Shown here: piece by piece, positions 5,690-9,365 of the stretch
Layout: the number at the start of each line of letters is the position of its first letter
Position numbering within the stretch: the first letter of the stretch is position 1
Notes under the pieces: generated by a model
Database searches by the model: none
What the model saw: the letters and a program-made list of their open reading frames with translations, nothing else
Told to the model about the DNA's origin: nothing
Translations under genes and position numbers: made by a program
Source: Solirubrobacteraceae bacterium
GTDB taxonomy: Bacteria; Actinomycetota; Thermoleophilia; Solirubrobacterales; Solirubrobacteraceae
Assembly: GCA_025928415.1 (NCBI GenBank)
Contig: JAICJK010000059.1
Coordinates: 1 to 9,365, forward strand
Reading direction: 5' to 3'
Length of the DNA stretch: 9,365 nucleotides

Positions 5690-6799
5690 GTGGATCCCGG
5701 CGCCGACCGCCCCCTCTGCGTCCTGCTGCTGCCCCGGGAGCTCGAGCGCTTCATCCTCCGCGACCAGGCCGAGGACCTGCTGCAGGCCACGGGCGTCGTC
5801 GCGCTCGACCCGCCGAAGGTCCCCTACGGCGCGCTCGGCCGGCTGCCGCCGCTGCTCGGCGCGCGGATCGCCGCCGCGCAGGCCCGGCGCCTGGTCCGCG
5901 CCCTGCGGCGCACCGGCGCCCGCCACCCGCTGCACGGCGGGACGCCCCGCGTCGTCGTCCTGTTCCACCCGCTCCAGTACCCGCTGGCCCGGGCGATCGC
6001 GGCGCTGAGCAGCCAGGTGTCCGGTAGCGAGTGCGAGGTCTGGTACGGCCGCTGGGACCGCTACGAGCACGCCTACGACGCCTCCCCGCGCCTGCGCGAG
6101 CGCCTGACGGCCCTGCACGAGCAGGCGGCGGAGCGCTCCGCGCTCACCTTCGTGGCCAGCGAGGAGCTCGCGCGCCTGGAGCGCGCCGAGGGCCGCGAGG
6201 CCACGCTCGTCCCGCTGGCCGCCGACTCCTTCCCGGCGCCCGAGCTCGACCCCGAGCGCCCGGCGGTCGTCGCCGTCTCGCTCGGGCACTTGGGCTGGCG
6301 CACCGACTGGCCCCTGCTGCGCGCCGTCGCCGAGCGGATGCCCGAGCTCGTGCTGCTGCTCGTGGGCGCCTGGCACGACGACGAGGCCAAGGGCGACGAG
6401 GACTACGCGGCCTGCCGCGCGGCGCCCAACCTCGTCTGGCTCGGCCCGCGCTCCGACCAGGAGGCGGCGCGGCTGATCCTGACCGCCGACGTGGGGATCG
6501 TCCCGTTCAAGGTCGAGCCGTTCAACGACGCCGGGCTGCCCTACCGGATCCTCAAGTACGCCCGTCTCGGCCGGCGCACGGTGTCCCCGGACCTGGCCGG
6601 CGTGCGCACCTGGGCCCACGCCGTCACGATCGCGCAGGACGCCGAGGGCTTCGTCGCCGCGCTGCGCGCCCACGCCGGCGCGCGCACCCGGCCGGACCTC
6701 GAGCTGCGCGCCTGGGCGCTGCAGCAGACGGCCTTCGCCCAGGACCGCCCGCTGTGGGACCGCCTGCGGATGCTCGGCGTCAACACCGACGGCCGCTGA
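5690..6799 (+). CDS. GT-B glycosyltransferase, TuaH-like
   Basis: The 369-aa soluble protein looks like a retaining GT-B glycosyltransferase related to the TuaH-type enzymes of surface glycan synthesis. The N-domain has a strand VVVLFHPLQYPLA (88-100) and YGRWDRYEHAYDASPRL (119-135). LHEQAAERSALTFVASEELARL (142-163) corresponds to the family's 'adlvfatS..L' step, and LVPLAADSF (173-181) to the linker. The C-domain starts with VSLGHLGWRTDWPLL, then LVWLGPRSDQEAARLI (248-263) and ADVGIVPFK (266-274). It ends with a nucleotide-sugar binding block FNDAGLPYRILKYARLGRRT (278-297), which replaces the common 'P.KlyEYlA.GkPVV'. Length is normal. GTG 5690 follows a TAAGGT box at leaderless spacing. It is divergent from the flippase, and its last 20 bases overlap the end of the convergent GT-C gene. 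No transmembrane segment is seen. The sugar donor and acceptor cannot be read from sequence. Confidence 0.82.
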   Translation: MDPGADRPLCVLLLPRELERFILRDQAEDLLQATGVVALDPPKVPYGALGRLPPLLGARIAAAQARRLVRALRRTGARHPLHGGTPRVVVLFHPLQYPLARAIAALSSQVSGSECEVWYGRWDRYEHAYDASPRLRERLTALHEQAAERSALTFVASEELARLERAEGREATLVPLAADSFPAPELDPERPAVVAVSLGHLGWRTDWPLLRAVAERMPELVLLLVGAWHDDEAKGDEDYAACRAAPNLVWLGPRSDQEAARLILTADVGIVPFKVEPFNDAGLPYRILKYARLGRRTVSPDLAGVRTWAHAVTIAQDAEGFVAALRAHAGARTRPDLELRAWALQQTAFAQDRPLWDRLRMLGVNTDGR

Positions 6800-8327
6800 C
6801 GCCGTAGGCCACGAGGAAGCCGTGGCGCGCGCGTGGCGCGCCCCCCGGCAGGCGGTTGGTGCGCCGCGACACGCCGTCCGCCTGCCCGAAGCGCTTGACC
6901 GCCTTCTCGTCGCCGGCGACGAAGACGCGCAGGCGCCCGGGCCCCGCGCGGTTGCGCGCCGCGACCGCGCCGGGCGCGTCGAGCTCGAAGCGCAGGTCGG
7001 GGACCAGCCGGTAGGTCGGCATCGTGATCGGCCGGCAGCTCCCCGCCGCGGGATCGCGGGCCAGCGCGGCCACGTCGGCATGCGTGCGGTCGATGAAGCG
7101 CAGCTCGCCGGCCAGGGCACGGAACGAGCCCAGCTTGACGACCAGGAAGGCCGCGCCCAGGACGGCCGCGGCGATCCCCGCGCGCCCCCACAGCGTCCGC
7201 AGCCGCCCCGGCGGCAGCCGCGTCGCCCCGGCGACCGCGTAGCCCGCGGCCAGGCACAGCGCGACGGCGGGGACGGTCAGATAGCGCGGGAGGATCGACA
7301 GCCCGGCCAGCCCGCTGCCCGCGAAGGTCAGCGCGCCGGCGCCGAACAGCGCGAGCGGCACGTGCGCCGCGTGGACGGGCGGCAGCGCCCGCGCCCCGAC
7401 CCCCGGCAGGCGGCGCAGCCAGGGCCCCGGCCGGGTGCGGGCCTCGACCGCGATCAGGGCCAGTCCCGCCAGCCCGGCGGCGAACACCGGCGGGCGGGCG
7501 GTGTCGGCCAGGAACGACACGAAGGCCCCGGGGACGTGGCCCAGGCCGCGCTCGCGCTGCAGGTCCTCGGCCAGCGACGAGGTGGCGTGCAGGGAGAACA
7601 GCGGGTCGCCGGTCACCACCAGGTCGGTGAGCGCCCACAGCACCGGCCCGGCGAGGGCCAGCGCGAGCAGGTCGCGGCGCCGCCACCCACACCACAGCCA
7701 GTAGGCGCCGGCCAGGACCCAGGCCTCGGGCCGCAGCAGCCCGGCGACGGCCAGCAGCGCCGCGACGCTCGCCCCCCGGCGCGGGCGCTCGGCCTCCAGC
7801 GCGGCCGCCCACAGGACGGCGGCCAGGAACGGCACGTCGACGTAGGCCCGCGCCGCGTAGAGCAGGAAGGCGAACGACGAGCCGGTCAGCAGCGCCGCCA
7901 CCAGGCCGGGCCAGAAGCCGAAGCAGGCGCGGCCCACGCGCAGGACCGCCCACACCAGCGCGACGAAGCAGGCGACGCTCACCAGGACGAGTGCGCGGTC
8001 GGCCCAGCCGCCGAAGATCAGGTCGAGCAGCGTGCAGGCCGCGAGGAACAGCGGGTGCTCGGTGGGCGCGGCGTAGGCGGTGAACGCCGGCAGGTGCCCG
8101 GCGAGGATCTCCCGCCCCCACACGAGGTGGAAGTAGGTGTCGTAGTTGGGGTAGGTCGGGACGAGCAGCGCGGCGAGCAGCGCGGCGAGCACGACCGCCC
8201 CGCCGACGGACAGCTCGGCGCCGCGCCCGCGACTTTGCCGCAGCGCGATGTTCGCGAAGCGAACTCGCAATGCCGGCGCCAGCCGGCACGAACTCGCTGT
8301 GCTTCGGCGCAGCCGAAGCCCCTTCAT
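6780..8327 (-). CDS. GT-C type membrane glycosyltransferase (GT39/ArnT-like)
   Basis: The 515-aa polytopic membrane protein probably uses a polyprenyl-phosphate sugar to glycosylate a substrate outside the membrane. After an odd basic N-terminus (residues 1-40), the first membrane helix is at 42-57. TYPNYDTYFHLVWGREIL (58-75) then carries the acidic residue D63, as in the first outer loop of GT-C enzymes. YAAPTEHPLFLAACTLL (85-101) is also typical. About ten hydrophobic segments follow, and a soluble C-terminal tail begins near residue 430. ATG 8327 overlaps the stop of the upstream O-antigen ligase-like gene as ATGA, so translation is coupled and the start is secure although no Shine-Dalgarno is visible. 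Codons 4-32 contain nine A/T-ending codons (CTT, CGA, ACA, AGT and others) while the next 35 or so have none. This is the region of the palindromic element at 8231-8319. The 3' end overlaps the convergent TuaH-like gene by 20 bp. Confidence 0.83.
   Translation of the reverse strand: MKGLRLRRSTASSCRLAPALRVRFANIALRQSRGRGAELSVGGAVVLAALLAALLVPTYPNYDTYFHLVWGREILAGHLPAFTAYAAPTEHPLFLAACTLLDLIFGGWADRALVLVSVACFVALVWAVLRVGRACFGFWPGLVAALLTGSSFAFLLYAARAYVDVPFLAAVLWAAALEAERPRRGASVAALLAVAGLLRPEAWVLAGAYWLWCGWRRRDLLALALAGPVLWALTDLVVTGDPLFSLHATSSLAEDLQRERGLGHVPGAFVSFLADTARPPVFAAGLAGLALIAVEARTRPGPWLRRLPGVGARALPPVHAAHVPLALFGAGALTFAGSGLAGLSILPRYLTVPAVALCLAAGYAVAGATRLPPGRLRTLWGRAGIAAAVLGAAFLVVKLGSFRALAGELRFIDRTHADVAALARDPAAGSCRPITMPTYRLVPDLRFELDAPGAVAARNRAGPGRLRVFVAGDEKAVKRFGQADGVSRRTNRLPGGAPRARHGFLVAYGVSGRRC
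6808..6842 (+). terminator. Two overlapping hairpins after the TuaH-like GT stop, possible terminator
   Basis: GCCACG (6808-6813) pairs with CGTGGC (6821-6826) over a 7-nt loop. The alternative GGCGCGC (6824-6830) pairs with GCGCGCC (6836-6842) over 5 nt. The 10-mer CGTGGCGCGC is directly repeated at 6821-6830 and 6832-6841. The set begins 8 nt after the stop at 6799 and lies within the end of the convergent GT-C gene. There is no T-tract. Terminator function is inferred from position and structure only. Confidence 0.28.
8231..8319 (-). repeat. REP-like array of three palindromes inside the GT-C gene start
   Basis: Three inverted repeats follow one another. At 8245-8255/8259-8268 there is a 10-bp stem with one bulged T and loop GAA. 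At 8271-8277/8282-8288, TGCCGGC pairs with GCCGGCA over GCCA. At 8301-8308/8312-8319, GCTTCGGC pairs with GCCGAAGC over GCA. The 9-mer CGAACTCGC follows the top arm of the first and second palindromes (8260-8268 and 8289-8297), a 29-bp period. The stretch encodes about residues 3-32 of the GT-C protein and has markedly more A/T-ending codons than its surroundings. The left limit (8231) is set by the codon shift, not by a visible boundary. Interpretation as an interspersed palindromic repeat is inference. Confidence 0.55.
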
Positions 8328-9365
8328 GCCGCGACGGCGGCCGGGTCCGGCTCGGGCCGGCGCCGGCGCCGCGGCGGCTCGGCCGCGGCGAGCGCCGCCC
8401 CCGCCCCGAGCAGCAGCCACGTCAGCGGGTCCTCGAGGAACGCGGCGTAGGTCATCGTGTGGACCAGCAGCGCGACGAACGCCGCGGCGACCACGACCCG
8501 CGCCAGGCGCCGCGAGGCGCCCCGCAGCAGGCGCCACAGGGCGAGCGCGAGCAGCGCCAGGTAGAGCCCGAGCCCGATCACCCCCTGCTCGGCGGCGACG
8601 GTCACCGGGATCGTGTGCGACGCGGAGGCCGCGCGCTGATCGGAGGCGTGCCCGTGGCGGCGGTACTCGCGGGCGAAGGACCCCGAGCCCTGGCCCACGA
8701 CCGGCGCGGCCGTGAACAGGTCCACGCCGCCCTTGATCAGGTCGTAGCGGCCGCTGGTCGCCGCGTCGGCGGACTTGGAGTCCCCGACGTCCAGCCGGAC
8801 GGCGCCGGGCGCGAGCGCCACGATCGCGACCGCGATCACCGCAGCCACGGCGGCCAGCGCCACCGCCCCGCGCACCGACCAGCGCAGCGCGCCGAGGACG
8901 GCCAGCGCGGCCAGCAGCGCCACGAACGAGGACTGCGAGAAGGTCAGCACCAGCCCCGCCCACAGGACGGCCAGCAGCGCCGCGCCGCCCGCGACCACCC
9001 CGCGCCGCCGCGCCCACAGCACCGCGCCCGCGATCCCGGCCATCACGAGCGCCAGGAAGCGCCCGTAGATGTTGGGGTCGAAGAACAGCGAGTTGACGCG
9101 GAAGTAGGACTCGAACTGGTTGGAGGAGATGACCTTCGGGTTGAGCAGCAGCGACCGCGTCGCGTACTCCACGAAGCCGATCCCGGCGAACACGACGGCC
9201 TCGAACGCGACCACGCAGAGCGCGAAGGCGGCCAGCCGGTCCGTCCACGCCACCCTGCGCAGGAGCGCGAACAGCAGCACGAACGGCACGTAGAAGAACA
9301 CGACGTTCTCCAGCGCGTGGTCGAAGTTCGCCGAGTACGTCGCCTGGACCGCGTAGAGCACCACG
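8324..9365 (-). CDS. O-antigen ligase / polymerase family membrane protein (Wzy/WaaL-like), cut by window end
   Basis: At least 347 codons of a polytopic membrane protein are visible; the N-terminus lies beyond the window, because the frame stays open and the first visible residues (VLYAVQATYSANFDHALENV) are mid-protein sequence of this family. The proteins join or polymerise lipid-linked glycans on the outer face of the membrane. Recognisable blocks are SYFRVNSLFFDPNIYGRFLA (after about 85 visible residues), LTFSQSSFVALLAAL, then SGRYDLIKGGVDLFTAAPVVGQGSGSF, the large outer loop with G-S-F. SHTIPVTVAAEQGVIGLGLYL follows, the motif carrying the conserved His (SH) of Wzy_C proteins. Polymerase and ligase cannot be told apart by sequence. 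The C-terminal tail is Arg/Pro-rich and short. Its stop overlaps the ATG of the GT-C gene (ATGA), so the two form an operon in which this gene comes first. Confidence 0.85.
   Translation of the reverse strand, partial: VVLYAVQATYSANFDHALENVVFFYVPFVLLFALLRRVAWTDRLAAFALCVVAFEAVVFAGIGFVEYATRSLLLNPKVISSNQFESYFRVNSLFFDPNIYGRFLALVMAGIAGAVLWARRRGVVAGGAALLAVLWAGLVLTFSQSSFVALLAALAVLGALRWSVRGAVALAAVAAVIAVAIVALAPGAVRLDVGDSKSADAATSGRYDLIKGGVDLFTAAPVVGQGSGSFAREYRRHGHASDQRAASASHTIPVTVAAEQGVIGLGLYLALLALALWRLLRGASRRLARVVVAAAFVALLVHTMTYAAFLEDPLTWLLLGAGAALAAAEPPRRRRRPEPDPAAVAA

Noticed and set aside
1234..5790. A 1518-codon open frame on the minus strand
   Set aside because: It overlaps four genes with recognisable domains in other frames, and its translation is Arg/Ala/Gly/Pro low complexity. 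Very GC-rich DNA lacks stop codons in unused frames.
6822..8450. A 542-codon open frame on the plus strand
   Set aside because: It is antisense to the GT-C gene, low complexity, and matches no family I recognise.
1..9365. Search for tRNA, rRNA, CRISPR, transposase, toxin-antitoxin or phage genes
   Set aside because: No regularly spaced repeat array, tRNA-like fold or such protein was seen; every stretch over 300 bases is occupied by a recognised gene.

Overview
The window is very GC-rich DNA (third codon positions almost all G or C). Start codons are often GTG, and several genes have a TANNNT -10 box 8-11 nt before the start codon with no Shine-Dalgarno, which suggests leaderless or nearly leaderless transcripts. 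Together with the protein types, this points to a high-GC actinobacterium. Protein style, including a typical actinobacterial 'WPLPPPGP' conserved hypothetical, makes the class Thermoleophilia (Solirubrobacterales, Conexibacter-like) my best guess. That guess is impression only and was not tested by any search.

Layout, left to right: the N-terminal part of a universal stress protein (minus, cut by the window start); a GT2 family (rhamnosyltransferase-like) glycosyltransferase (plus); a conserved hypothetical and, upstream of it on the same strand, an M20 metallopeptidase (both minus, 39 bp apart); a divergent YihY/BrkB membrane protein (plus); a Wzx-like polysaccharide flippase (minus); a divergent TuaH-like GT-B glycosyltransferase (plus); a GT-C type membrane glycosyltransferase and, upstream and translationally coupled to it, an O-antigen ligase/polymerase family protein (both minus, the latter cut by the window end). 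Genes are tightly packed, and two convergent pairs overlap at their stop codons. No stretch over 300 bases is without a gene. No tRNA, rRNA, CRISPR array or transposase was seen.

Five of the nine genes (GT2, flippase, TuaH-like GT, GT-C, O-antigen ligase-like) form the core of a surface polysaccharide or glycan assembly locus: cytoplasmic glycosyltransferases build a lipid-linked unit, the flippase moves it across the membrane, and the GT-C enzyme and the Wzy/WaaL-like protein modify, polymerise or ligate it outside. The peptidase, hypothetical, stress protein and YihY genes look like ordinary housekeeping insertions, with no evident part in this pathway.

The most unusual signal is at 8231-8319. 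Three consecutive inverted repeats separated by a repeated 9-mer (CGAACTCGC) lie inside the first 30 codons of the GT-C gene, where codon usage changes abruptly. It looks like a REP-like palindromic element captured in frame at a translationally coupled start. Otherwise I see candidate operators and hairpins in the divergent and convergent intergenic regions, but no clear new multi-gene system.
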